Source of the DNA: Elusimicrobiaceae bacterium
GTDB lineage: Bacteria > Elusimicrobiota > Elusimicrobia > Elusimicrobiales > Elusimicrobiaceae
Length of the DNA stretch: 51,947 nt
NCBI GenBank assembly: GCA_017525025.1
Contig: JAFXUJ010000009.1
Span: 1-51,947, forward strand
Direction of reading: 5' to 3'
Shown: one piece after another, positions 19,001-25,562 of the stretch
Layout: every line of letters starts with the position of its first letter
How positions within the stretch are numbered: position 1 is the stretch's first letter
Made by a program: the position numbers and the translations under genes
Notes under the pieces: model-generated
What the model was told of the DNA's origin: nothing
What the model saw: only the letters and a program-made list of their open reading frames with translations
Database searches by the model: none

Positions 19001-19026
19001 CACAACGCAATAATATATTTTTTCAT
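13054..19026 (-). CDS. Alpha-2-macroglobulin-like large secreted protein, thioester motif degenerate
   Basis: This 1990-residue protein has a Sec signal peptide (to ~19, PVWA|Q) and a helical, TPR-like N-terminal ~370 residues. A series of beta-sandwich MG domains includes the family hallmark TDRPIYRPGQKV, and a late alpha-helical thioester-type toroid is followed by a C-terminal beta domain. Bacterial relatives are periplasmic protease-trapping proteins. In the place of the thioester CxEQ motif the sequence reads LLNCPFKDL (Cys1455), so the Cys remains but the Gln is gone and a covalent thioester is unlikely. Start has a ribosome site (GGAGAG, 7 bases upstream). It stands alone between two terminators. 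Low-complexity Ala/Met/Glu-rich segment near 1170-1220 may be the bait region. Confidence 0.88.
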   Translation of the reverse strand: MKKYIIALCSLLLACPVWAQSLSEAENAFQKNDFATAKTKYEALLPSVSGAEKNQVQLRLVACEYHLGEFLNAAKTMRSYPLPEDSTWQARFLLYRIYTAQQASSVFRPILNQHEIDSAQAAEDPAQWTREQWQEKIDQDYRHLWSLRDHLASAPIERENLILNLADTDTRRIPTLFDFTVNSWLTYLRNNLTEKEKVLSAQIPSYLGSHARLKEGKRKNNLLLQTQILEAAATPFGQNRQTAAQFWQTDLLLLPFLNEQDFAIENQQKALAYVTAQLRPLIENTPAEMSWWERLKQKFYPPVATSDYARGYMAWQLAQILNKNKQYATALEITTLGQKLSPSFFTKQCEALAQEITREELSAQIPQSPINRAQPQLSISGKNLKRVFVRVYKTSFDELSRLYQARQHRKSIHAWNYIVNLDRQDIPPFLERDPLHTQNFAVDYPGVGQPQESSFQLPALEEGFYVVLMSTQENFSLKEKAIYGWVINATDLAIFATTAIADTPTRYVATRLATPKTFQPDVFHIYTVNLRTGKPEPSASLRLLTDWNSDSGSPAKTNGNGILDISRKVVVSNKGTSNESYSLDVLAQKGNSTAYLNNRLYFHFYNQEPVKLFAQTDRPIYRPGQKVYLSVQGFEYLPRGLKTLEGLKTQIRVTAPNGKKIFSSSPLLNNLGNAQTEFMLPENALLGHYSIAVSLSANGQTYYTHHSFSLEEYKRPDYELTLNAPASALAYDKKAVLSGTAKYYFGAPMEKATVTYTLKRRGYVPPFYWWWFRPLGKDKIIAQGKTVTNEKGIFEISFTPTRQEEDEEFANYELNAQVYDESGRAISATRSYKISVHPHLFKVEFTQGFYNANQAAPLANINLVDADGTPVSGELSFVISQLENRQPKQTDAAPRCYDCPNTTHLDALYRDFAAQKTVLKDKLSFKTPGEQMVSLPALPEGVYRLELTSEKAAAQKMVFIVADEKSNLQLPDVALVQHATYHPGETLRALIGAGNLQGSKQIEVYQQDNFLTHRALLAGGVEVFTMPITNNHRGGVALRWFGASDYQLHTAQTAAKVPFDNKELKVTALIPAAVKPGQATNWKITVKNASGTPVNGLINATVYDKSLDYYVTNSPFLKFGNLYSQRTALPQQIRSGQNIVSVAYYPDTNTQEENDIPSLDLPVINLQMRYRAYGGSFNESSPHLRMMAKAAAPTAAMAEESMVYSAKQMLDTNAAADNEKSASAEPETETPSPRTDFSETAYFNSSLPLTHGKASLRFTLPQSLTTWNIFGFALTADVNFGGFNASTVSRKDLMVRLQLPRFYREADKGVIQAAVTNQTDKKMVAQVSLNVLKEQSSALAAFGITQPVQTVTVEPNRTQFVTWDITVPTEPALYTITAAARSGRESDAEQKVLPVIPGKMRLLATTHQALQNGSNDLFLDELSDIPTQQVDLISLTINPSLALSVLNTMPNLLNCPFKDLVSSLNRYVPLAVIHQFYTTYPPLKEAVKKLPARTGLTPSWDEKDPLRLQLLEQTPWLRQAQGRQANQADIISLFDDKIVSSYLEKELKNILRFQNASGAFSWFAGGPDDDYLTLYALESFAQAVVYKATVPQANVQKAIDYILPRIEKQLKQDKQGSVESVSYALYAAYTLSSFPANWAQIQKAKPYIKNWIEYAESQAGFMTPLGQIYAAAVYYRLNDDVKANEYLDLVLSRMKTDPLTGAYFAPEEQSWVWYNDTLTTQTVVLRTLLEMRPQSDKIQPLMQWLLFNRQVNEWTNSKAAAQAVFTILDVMQMQGALSQSSFYTIDWAGQTQTLSFEPLDWVGDLQFVRQAPHIMRAAYSAQIDRRGPTTTDFASLAAVYETDTAQASPEGVINVERAYFLREKQDSQIKLRPLAEGDVLHAGDEIEVHLTLKTDSDFEYVLLQDPKPAGFESQNLLSGWTYQNVSFYREEKDNITQFFINSVPHGTLTLHYTFQPTVSGELHALPAQVQSMYAPEYAAHSASSVFKVEK

Positions 19027-19045
19027 AAGTTACTCTCCATAAAAA

Positions 19046-19089
19046 TAAAAAAATAAAAATCTCCGTCCCTGCGCAAGCGGACAGAGATT
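19046..19089 (-). terminator. Rho-independent terminator after argS
   Basis: On the minus strand an 11-bp stem with one mismatch (AATCTCTGTCC and GGACGGAGATT; plus positions 19079-19089 and 19058-19068) is followed by TTTATTTTTTT. The A2M ribosome site and start come only ~20 bases later, so any A2M promoter must overlap this hairpin or lie in argS. Confidence 0.8.
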
Positions 19090-19114
19090 ATTGAGGGGAA
19101 TTAAGAGCGGAAAT

Positions 19115-20707
19115 CTACATCTGTTCCGGTGCGCTGACACCGATAAATTCCAACCCCTTTTTAATCCGTTCCGCTACCCGCTGACAAATAAACAGGCGGG
19201 ACTTGGTCAGTTCGCTGTTTGATTCGTCCAATACGCGGCAGGTATCATAAAACGTATGGAAAAGCCCGGCTAATTCTACCAAATAAGTGGTTAAATGGTG
19301 CGGACTCAAATCAGCCACACAATTGCGTAAGACTTGCTTAAACCAAATGAGCTTTAATAACAAGGCCCGTTCTTGCGGAGCCAAAGGAGTTGTAATGCCG
19401 GGGAAATCGGTAAATCCTTTTTCGGCCGCCGCTTTAAAGATGGAATAAATGCGCGCATGTACATATTGTACGTAGAAAACAGGGTTTTCATTCGTGCGTT
19501 TTTTAGCTAAGTCCATATCAAAAAGCATATGGGCATTGGGCGTGCGGCTGGCAAAGAAAAACCGGCACACATCGGTGCCCACGTCGTCCATCAGTTCCCG
19601 TAGGGTGATAAAGTGGCCGGCACGTTTGGACATTTTGACTTGTTCTCCGTGTTCGGTTAAGTGTACCAACTGGTGAATGATCGGTACAAAACTTTTTTCA
19701 TCATGCCCCAAGGCGTGTACAGCGGCTTTCATGCGCGGTACATAACCGTGATGATCGGCCCCTAAAATATCAATGAGGGTTGTATATCCGCGGTCATATT
19801 TATTTTTATGATAAGCAATATCCGCCATGAAATAGGTGGGACGTCCGTCTTTGCGGATGAGTACACGGTCTTTGTCGTCTTGTGCTTCACTGTCTTTGGT
19901 AGAGCCAAACCAAACGGCGTCTTCTTTTTTGTAAGTAAATCCTTTTTTGGTTAAATAATCCAACGCGTGCTTAGGGGCTTCTTCTTTGTGAAGGTCGGAT
20001 TCGCGAAACCAACGCGTAAAATCCACATGGAAGTCTTTCATGTCTTGCTGTTGGGTTTTGATGAGTTCTTCCATTGCCCACCGGCCGTACTGTTCTTCCG
20101 GTAAATCAGCCGGAATGCGTTTAGCTAAATCGATTAAGTATGAACCATGGTAGCCGTTTTCGGGGGGTTCTTTACCTTCTTTGCGAGCTTTAATGGAAAC
20201 CGCTAATAATTCGGCCTGGTTGCCTGCGTCGTTGACGTAGTATTCGCTATCGCACGAATAACCCAGCGCGCGGTGTATTTTTACCAAGCTATCTCCTAAG
20301 CTGGCTCCGCGACCGCTTGCCACATGCAAGGGACCCGTCGGGTTTGCAGAAACAAATTCAATTAAAATATTTTGATGAGAGGTCTGGCTGTCGCGGTCTT
20401 TAATGCGGCGGTCAGAGGCAATTTCGATAATCAGGGCATCTTCCAACTTTAGGTTAATAAACCCCGGGGCCGTGGCGGTTGCTTCTTTAATGGCTGTAAG
20501 TTCTCCCAAAACTTTGCATGCCTCTTGGGCAATTTCCATGGGATTTTTACGCATTTTTTTAGCGGCAGCTAATGCCCACGTAAGAGAAATATCCGCTCCG
20601 GTATGGACCGGAGCTGCGGTAAAATCTACGGCAGGTAACTCACATCCTTTGAAAAAGTCTGCACTAGAAAGTTTGAGAATGATATCTTGTTTCAGTTTGT
20701 CTAACAT
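19115..20707 (-). CDS. argS: Arginyl-tRNA synthetase
   Basis: This class I synthetase charges tRNA-Arg with arginine. Of 530 residues, the N-terminal additional domain covers ~1-90. The HIGH-type motif reads HVASGRG after ANPTGPL, the KMSKS-type motif reads KMSKRAG, and the C-terminal anticodon-binding helical domain (~400-530) is complete. It starts two bases from the stop of rsfS, so it is probably coupled, and ends before a strong terminator. A matching tRNA-Arg(CCG) is in this window at 43699. Confidence 0.95.
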   Translation of the reverse strand: MLDKLKQDIILKLSSADFFKGCELPAVDFTAAPVHTGADISLTWALAAAKKMRKNPMEIAQEACKVLGELTAIKEATATAPGFINLKLEDALIIEIASDRRIKDRDSQTSHQNILIEFVSANPTGPLHVASGRGASLGDSLVKIHRALGYSCDSEYYVNDAGNQAELLAVSIKARKEGKEPPENGYHGSYLIDLAKRIPADLPEEQYGRWAMEELIKTQQQDMKDFHVDFTRWFRESDLHKEEAPKHALDYLTKKGFTYKKEDAVWFGSTKDSEAQDDKDRVLIRKDGRPTYFMADIAYHKNKYDRGYTTLIDILGADHHGYVPRMKAAVHALGHDEKSFVPIIHQLVHLTEHGEQVKMSKRAGHFITLRELMDDVGTDVCRFFFASRTPNAHMLFDMDLAKKRTNENPVFYVQYVHARIYSIFKAAAEKGFTDFPGITTPLAPQERALLLKLIWFKQVLRNCVADLSPHHLTTYLVELAGLFHTFYDTCRVLDESNSELTKSRLFICQRVAERIKKGLEFIGVSAPEQM

Positions 20708-20709
20708 AC

Positions 20710-21180
20710 TTATTTTTTCTTTCCTGTCTTCTTGGTAGCTGCTTTTTTAGCCGGCTTTTTGGGAGTGGCTCGTTTTTTAGCCGCAGTTTTTGTAGCCGGT
20801 TTTTTAACAGCTTTTTTAGTTGTCGGTTTTTTAACGGGTTTGGTAAAATCTACGAGTTTACCAAAACTAAAAATTTTGTCCAAAGCATAAAAATCTCGGG
20901 CTTCCTGCGTCATGACGTGCGCTAAAAAGCCCCCATAATCGCTCACCCGCCAAAGGTTACTGTCGCTTCCGTCGCGGTTGAGTTTATAGATACCTTTTTC
21001 TTTTAATTTTTTGCTGATTTCTTCTTCAATGGCCTCTAAATGGGGTTTGGAAGTGGCCGTAACAATTAGTACAAATTCGCACAAACTGGACAGACCACAC
21101 AAATCAAAGACCTGTATGTTTTCAGCTTTTTTATCACTGGCTAACCGCGCAGCCAAGCAAACAAGTTCCTTTGTATTCAT
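20710..21180 (-). CDS. rsfS: Ribosomal silencing factor RsfS with lysine-rich tail
   Basis: The RsfS/YbeB/Iojap domain (~1-105) blocks subunit joining by binding ribosomal protein L14. It shows the expected VFDLCGL, VIVTATSKPHL and GxxSDSNLWRVSDYGGFLAHVM-like segments. About 45 residues follow that consist mainly of Lys, Ala, Pro and Thr (repeats like KKPA, AAKK), resembling histone H1 tails. The start is ATG 21180 with ribosome site GAGGAA; an in-frame TTG 18 bases upstream lacks one. Length is 156 residues against ~105-120 for usual members. It sits between the LytR_C gene and argS, matching the common nadD-yqeK-lytR-rsfS order. Confidence 0.92.
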   Translation of the reverse strand: MNTKELVCLAARLASDKKAENIQVFDLCGLSSLCEFVLIVTATSKPHLEAIEEEISKKLKEKGIYKLNRDGSDSNLWRVSDYGGFLAHVMTQEARDFYALDKIFSFGKLVDFTKPVKKPTTKKAVKKPATKTAAKKRATPKKPAKKAATKKTGKKK

Positions 21181-21238
21181 AAATTCCTCTTTCAACAATA
21201 TACTTTTAGTCTAGCATTTTTAAAGGTTTTTGCGATAG

Positions 21239-22120
21239 TTAAAGCGGCATTTTAAAATCTTTGCCTAGGATGATACGTGTGTCGCAGATTACGTTGGGCG
21301 TAGTGCCAATGCGAATTTCTCCATTGATACCGATAGCATTCCCCAGTTGTTTGAGTTGAATTTGACGGCCAGAATAGTCTTCCAGCCAGGAAGTTTCTTG
21401 GGCGGAGGGGTAATTGTCGTATTGCAAAACATCCACCCGCAAAAGTCCTTTTGCATTTTGTTCCCGCAAGTATTGGGTTAATTCCAAGGCCAACCCTTTT
21501 TTGCCGGAAGCATTGAGTACTTCCACAATAATGGGCCGGTCCTCTACGGCCAGCGGGGCTTTATCCGCCACCACGGGGGGTGGGCCATCCGGTTCGGCTT
21601 CTTTTTTACGGGAAGAACGTTTGGCAGAGGATGTGTTTTCTAAAATAGCAAAATCATTTGTTTCCAGCTGGGATAATTCCATCCCAAACAGTACAAATTC
21701 TGCGGGAGATAGATTGGTGCGCCGTTCGTGCCAGGCCGTTAAGTAACCCCACATGGCCCGTGTAATAAGCAAGGGATTATAGCGCCAGTTGGATAAGGTA
21801 TTTTTAAAGGATTCCCAAAAATGTTGTCGGTTCGTTTCTTTAGGGGTAAAAAATTTGGTGTGCGGAAAGCACTTTTGGGGAGAAGTGGTACATTTTTTGT
21901 TTTGTATGGTGATGCGGGCTTTTTTAGAAGACGGATTATAAGAAACCAGCATGGCGGGGGACGTTTGCAACAAGACTTCTACGGCTTTATCTTGGTGGGT
22001 GCTAAGTGTTTTGACCAACGGGGAGGAAACCTGGGTTACTGCCGACCAGCCCAGTACCAACAGGAGTATCCATAACAGGCAATGCTCTATTATTTTTCTT
22101 GCTTTATGAGATGATTCCAT
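21239..22120 (-). CDS. Membrane-anchored LytR C-terminal domain protein
   Basis: This 293-residue protein has one N-terminal membrane segment (~13-33) and a C-terminal LytR_C domain (~198-293), recognisable from VEVLNASGKKGLA through the terminal region with IRIGTTPN and RIILGKDF. The catalytic LytR-CpsA-Psr domain is missing, so it is unlikely to be a cell-wall polymer transferase itself; the isolated domain is of unknown function. It overlaps the end of nadD by 31 bases, with GGGGA before the ATG. The middle contains a charged, Ser/Lys-rich linker. Confidence 0.8.
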   Translation of the reverse strand: MESSHKARKIIEHCLLWILLLVLGWSAVTQVSSPLVKTLSTHQDKAVEVLLQTSPAMLVSYNPSSKKARITIQNKKCTTSPQKCFPHTKFFTPKETNRQHFWESFKNTLSNWRYNPLLITRAMWGYLTAWHERRTNLSPAEFVLFGMELSQLETNDFAILENTSSAKRSSRKKEAEPDGPPPVVADKAPLAVEDRPIIVEVLNASGKKGLALELTQYLREQNAKGLLRVDVLQYDNYPSAQETSWLEDYSGRQIQLKQLGNAIGINGEIRIGTTPNVICDTRIILGKDFKMPL

Positions 22121-23220
22121 AAGTCAATCCCCAGCGGGCAAAGCCATTTTTGCGAATCAATGGTAAAAAGTAACTTGCGGTTGGCTGCATACAATAAGGC
22201 TTTATCCAAATCTTGCAAAGCTAAGTTACGGATGAGGAATGCATCTTTATATTTGCGGTCTTTAGAAGAAATATCTGCCACAAATAAAATTTTGGATAAG
22301 ACGCTCATGTGCAGACTTCCTAAGGTGTGCTCTGCAATAGCACGTACTACTTGCGAATCTTTTACCCCGAAATGGTGTTTAGCCAACCAAGCGGATACGA
22401 AGCTGTGCAATAGGCTTGGCTCTTGGCGGCAGATGTCCTCAAAAAACGGTACTTTAATTTTATGGGTGTGGCAAAAATCAATTAACTCCGGGCCGGAAAA
22501 CCCCTTGCCGGCATCGTGCAAAATACCGGCCTGCACGGCTGTTTCCACTTTGACGTCATAAATATCACTCAGCACGGCGGCCATTTCCGCTACTTTACAA
22601 GAGTGTAAATAGCGGTTGGGCTTGAGGTGCGCTCTTAGCCATTCGTGTACATCCAGCCCGTAGAGCTTATTCTTGCGGATAGTGTCCGTAATTTGAGCCG
22701 GGACCGTGTTGGGAATATCACCGCAAGATAAAATATGGGCTCGCACGCGGCTGGAGGAAAGCTTGGGAAAGAAGCCCGGCAAAAAGAAATGTTTGAATTG
22801 GGCGGGATTTTCGTTATATCCTTTTCGTTTCCCGGCTACCACGGTTGCGTGGTCAAAAATAATTTGGGGGTTTTTCCAATTGTGTAAATCATTTAAGCAA
22901 TCGGTTCCGACAAGTAAATAAATTTCCGGGTGGGCGTAACGTTTTTGCAAATATTGGACCAATTGGTAGGTGTAGGTCTTGCCCCCTTGGCGTAGTTCAT
23001 AATCGTCAAAGATAATGTTTTTACCGAATTTGGCAAACGTTTGTTTAAGCATTTTCATGCGCAAGCGGAACGGAGTGGGTGATTTGGCTTTAAACGGGGA
23101 ATGATAGGCCGGTACGATATGCGCTACGTCCGGGGCGATTACCTTCATGGCCCGGCGGAAAAGTGCTACATGCCCTTTGTGAACGGGGTCAAAACTTCCC
23201 CCAAAGACGAGAACTTTCAT
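22090..23220 (-). CDS. nadD: NadD-YqeK fusion: nicotinate-nucleotide adenylyltransferase plus HD phosphohydrolase
   Basis: The N-terminal ~195 residues are NadD, which makes NaAD from NaMN and ATP. GGSFDPVHKGH (7-17) is the nucleotidyl-transferase motif, and SSSRVRAHI the later ISSTxIR-type motif. The rest (~200-376) is an HD domain of the YqeK type, known to hydrolyse diadenosine tetraphosphate: HSCKVAE, ILHDAGKG, AEHT and FVADISSKDR are visible. The start is ATG 23220, not the in-frame TTG upstream. A TATAAT lies exactly six bases before this ATG and overlaps the stop of the preceding gene, suggesting a leaderless transcript. In many bacteria the two are adjacent separate genes; here they are one chain. 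Confidence 0.9.
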   Translation of the reverse strand: MKVLVFGGSFDPVHKGHVALFRRAMKVIAPDVAHIVPAYHSPFKAKSPTPFRLRMKMLKQTFAKFGKNIIFDDYELRQGGKTYTYQLVQYLQKRYAHPEIYLLVGTDCLNDLHNWKNPQIIFDHATVVAGKRKGYNENPAQFKHFFLPGFFPKLSSSRVRAHILSCGDIPNTVPAQITDTIRKNKLYGLDVHEWLRAHLKPNRYLHSCKVAEMAAVLSDIYDVKVETAVQAGILHDAGKGFSGPELIDFCHTHKIKVPFFEDICRQEPSLLHSFVSAWLAKHHFGVKDSQVVRAIAEHTLGSLHMSVLSKILFVADISSKDRKYKDAFLIRNLALQDLDKALLYAANRKLLFTIDSQKWLCPLGIDLWNHLIKQEK

Positions 23221-23227
23221 ACTTTTA

Positions 23228-24505
23228 TTATACAAGTTTTTGCGCGATTTCTTTTCCCTGTAACAAGGATTGCTCTATGAACGAGTACTCCCACAGCCCA
23301 TACCGTCCGGCGCAAAAGCAGTGGTATGTTTTTAAATTTTTTATTACTTGCGTAACCGTGCCAGACCGGCGTTTATCGTATAAAACATACGCTTGGGGCA
23401 ATTTCGTCCAAAATGAAAAAATTTTTTTATCTTGTTTGCCAATAATAGCTTTTTTAAGTAGCGCTTTTTCTATTTTTCGTTCCTGTAAGACTCCGGGACG
23501 TATTTCTCCCGGAAGTTCTATATACAGCGAATAACACCCTTCCGGAGCATTTTGCGGGGAAAACGAACTTTGCATTCCCACACGGTAAAAGGGATCTTGC
23601 TTATCCGGGCAGTAAATCCAACTAAAGGGTTTGGGTGTTCCTTGAAAGGCCACCTGATAAACCGTTACCGATTGGGCAGCCAACTTGTCTGCTTGGGCAC
23701 GTAGGGCAGGCTGCCCGCGTAACAGACGCAAGAAATTGGGCAAGGGAAGGGTGTTAATCAAAAAATCAAAGGAAAACACTTTCCCTCCGGCGCGAACTGT
23801 TTTGTTGGAAAGGTCTATTTGTGTAACGGGGCACCGGGTTTTAAGATGGGAAACCGAGTCGGCTAAAGCAGCTGTTAAGGCTCCGCAGCCACCCGTTTGC
23901 GGGTAGTAGAAGTGCGCGTTATAACCAAATTTTTTGTTCGGTTTTTTGACAGCACTTTGGCAGATTTCTTTAGCGGACGGTAATGGAATGAACGGTCCGC
24001 ACCATTCTGTTGTTAGACGTCGGGGGGGACAGCCCCATAATTTTGTGTTATAAGGTTTTAGAAATGTTTGGTAAATCCCTTTGCCAAAAGATTGCAAACA
24101 CCATTCTTCAAAATTTTTTGGTGCGGAAGTAAGTTTTTTCTTTTTGGCCTGTAACAAGCCGTCCAAACATTTTTGGCGTATAGCAGGCGGTAAAGCAAAT
24201 AAATTGGCTTGGAACGGAAAGGGAACGCGGGAATTTTCCGTATAAATCCACGCGCGACGGGTTTGACGGCGCAGGTTGCCTGCCAGTAATGTGCGCACCA
24301 ATTTTTTACCTTGCGGCGTATGCAGGTGGAGCAGGTGGCCGGAATAGTCAAATGTAAAACCGTTTTTACGTATACTGCGGCACAAGCCTCCGGGCTCGTT
24401 TTCTTTTTCCAACACCCAGTAATCTTTTTGGCCCTGTTGCTCCAGGTGATACGCGGTGCTTAAGCCGGTTATTCCGCCGCCTAAAATAAGTATTTTAACG
24501 TGCAT
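23228..24505 (-). CDS. FAD-dependent amine-oxidase-like protein (protoporphyrinogen oxidase/UDP-galactopyranose mutase-like fold)
   Basis: The 425-residue product opens with a dinucleotide-binding motif ILGGGITGLSTAYHLE (~5-20), a second-strand Glu (LEKENEPGG) and a YSGHLLH segment typical of flavin amine-oxidase-fold enzymes acting in polysaccharide or porphyrin pathways. LKPYNTKLWGCPP and a C-terminal GRYGLWEYSFIEQSLLQG FAD-binding end match this superfamily. Start at ATG 24505 follows GGAG and overlaps the WecA-like gene by 11 bases, so the two are translated together. With a sugar-phosphate transferase upstream and a flippase nearby, a role in surface glycan synthesis is more likely than haem synthesis, but the substrate is unknown. 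Confidence 0.75.
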   Translation of the reverse strand: MHVKILILGGGITGLSTAYHLEQQGQKDYWVLEKENEPGGLCRSIRKNGFTFDYSGHLLHLHTPQGKKLVRTLLAGNLRRQTRRAWIYTENSRVPFPFQANLFALPPAIRQKCLDGLLQAKKKKLTSAPKNFEEWCLQSFGKGIYQTFLKPYNTKLWGCPPRRLTTEWCGPFIPLPSAKEICQSAVKKPNKKFGYNAHFYYPQTGGCGALTAALADSVSHLKTRCPVTQIDLSNKTVRAGGKVFSFDFLINTLPLPNFLRLLRGQPALRAQADKLAAQSVTVYQVAFQGTPKPFSWIYCPDKQDPFYRVGMQSSFSPQNAPEGCYSLYIELPGEIRPGVLQERKIEKALLKKAIIGKQDKKIFSFWTKLPQAYVLYDKRRSGTVTQVIKNLKTYHCFCAGRYGLWEYSFIEQSLLQGKEIAQKLV

Positions 24506-25529
24506 GCGGTATCTCCAACCTAAATAGAATGTAAAAAATCCGCAGGAAAATAATACCGGACATCGCGAACAACAGCCCCGTAACAACGGGAGAGCAAATG
24601 GTTACTGCACTTCCTGCCGCATTGCAGATAAGAGCCATCAAAATAAATGTTCGTAAAATGCGGGAAAGCGGCCACCCCGCAACTTGTAACCGTAAAGCTG
24701 CGTGGTCGGGGCTCCCTTTAAATGGGTTTTTGTGCTGTAAGAGGCGGGCTAAGGTAACAAAGGTAATATCAGCCAAGGGAATGCCCACGATAAAAAGCGG
24801 GGCCAAAAACCCCCAATGGGAAGAATCACTATATCCGGTCCCCAAGCAAAGGGCGGCAATCAAAAAGCCGAGTAAATTAGAGCCACTGTCTCCCAAAAAG
24901 AGTTTGTGCCGGGTTGAAAAGTTAAACGGTAAAAAAGCCAGGCCCGCCCCAAAGAGAGCAAGCGCAGCAAAGTTAACGTAAATCCATTCGGAAGGTAACG
25001 CGATGAGAGTAAGCCCCAAGGTAGCTACCAAGGCCTGCGTGGTGCAAAGACCGTCCAAAATATCCAACAAATTAAACGCATTGGTAAGCCCGACTACCCA
25101 CAAGAAGGTAAGCGGGTAAGCCAACCAGGGACTGGTAAATACCCGGATGACAATTCCGTAGTGAATCAAACACAGGGTGGCGGCCGCTTGTAAAGTTAAT
25201 TTTGCCCAAATGGGGAGGCCTTGCGGCTTTTTAAAATCGTCTAACATCCCCATGAGAAAAATAATCGTTCCGCCCCACAAAATGCCTCGCAAACTGTGTA
25301 GTGTGCCCGTTGGGAAGTGCGTAACCAGGCGGATAAAAACAAGACTTGAGGCCAGCCCAATTAAAATGCCGCTACCGCCCAAAGCAGGAATCGCTCGTCC
25401 GTGGTGTTTTAAGCCGCCGGGGGCATCCAATAAATAAGAACCTGCCAGGCGTGGTAATATCCACAGAGCACCTGTTGTGCAAAGCCATGCAATGAGGCAC
25501 GTACACAGATAAAGGACAAACGTATCCAT
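24495..25529 (-). CDS. Undecaprenyl-phosphate sugar-1-phosphate transferase, WecA/MraY family
   Basis: A 344-residue integral membrane enzyme with about ten to eleven hydrophobic segments. It transfers a sugar-1-phosphate from a UDP-sugar to the lipid carrier, starting glycan synthesis. Family motifs are present in order: GMLDDF, NAFNLLDILDGL (NxxNxxDxxDGL), FLGDSGSNLLGF and the cytoplasmic HKNPFKGSPDHAALRL. The GSPDH loop places it closer to WecA/TagO than MraY. The ATG at 25529 is only 33 bp from the divergent lipoprotein start. On the minus strand TTGAGC-17 bp-TATGAT ends about 12 bases before the ATG, so the leader would be very short. Confidence 0.88.
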   Translation of the reverse strand: MDTFVLYLCTCLIAWLCTTGALWILPRLAGSYLLDAPGGLKHHGRAIPALGGSGILIGLASSLVFIRLVTHFPTGTLHSLRGILWGGTIIFLMGMLDDFKKPQGLPIWAKLTLQAAATLCLIHYGIVIRVFTSPWLAYPLTFLWVVGLTNAFNLLDILDGLCTTQALVATLGLTLIALPSEWIYVNFAALALFGAGLAFLPFNFSTRHKLFLGDSGSNLLGFLIAALCLGTGYSDSSHWGFLAPLFIVGIPLADITFVTLARLLQHKNPFKGSPDHAALRLQVAGWPLSRILRTFILMALICNAAGSAVTICSPVVTGLLFAMSGIIFLRIFYILFRLEIPHAR

Positions 25530-25562
25530 AATATTTATAATATCATAATAAGGGGAAAAGAT

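Noticed and set aside
13054-19026. Treating the minus-strand giant gene as two fused genes
   Set aside because: The order of signal peptide, helical N-terminus, MG domains and helical toroid follows the bacterial alpha-2-macroglobulin plan in one frame without internal ribosome sites.
20710-21198. Upstream TTG start for RsfS at 21198
   Set aside because: It would cover the ribosome site GAGGAA that is well placed for ATG 21180, and the extra residues do not belong to the family.
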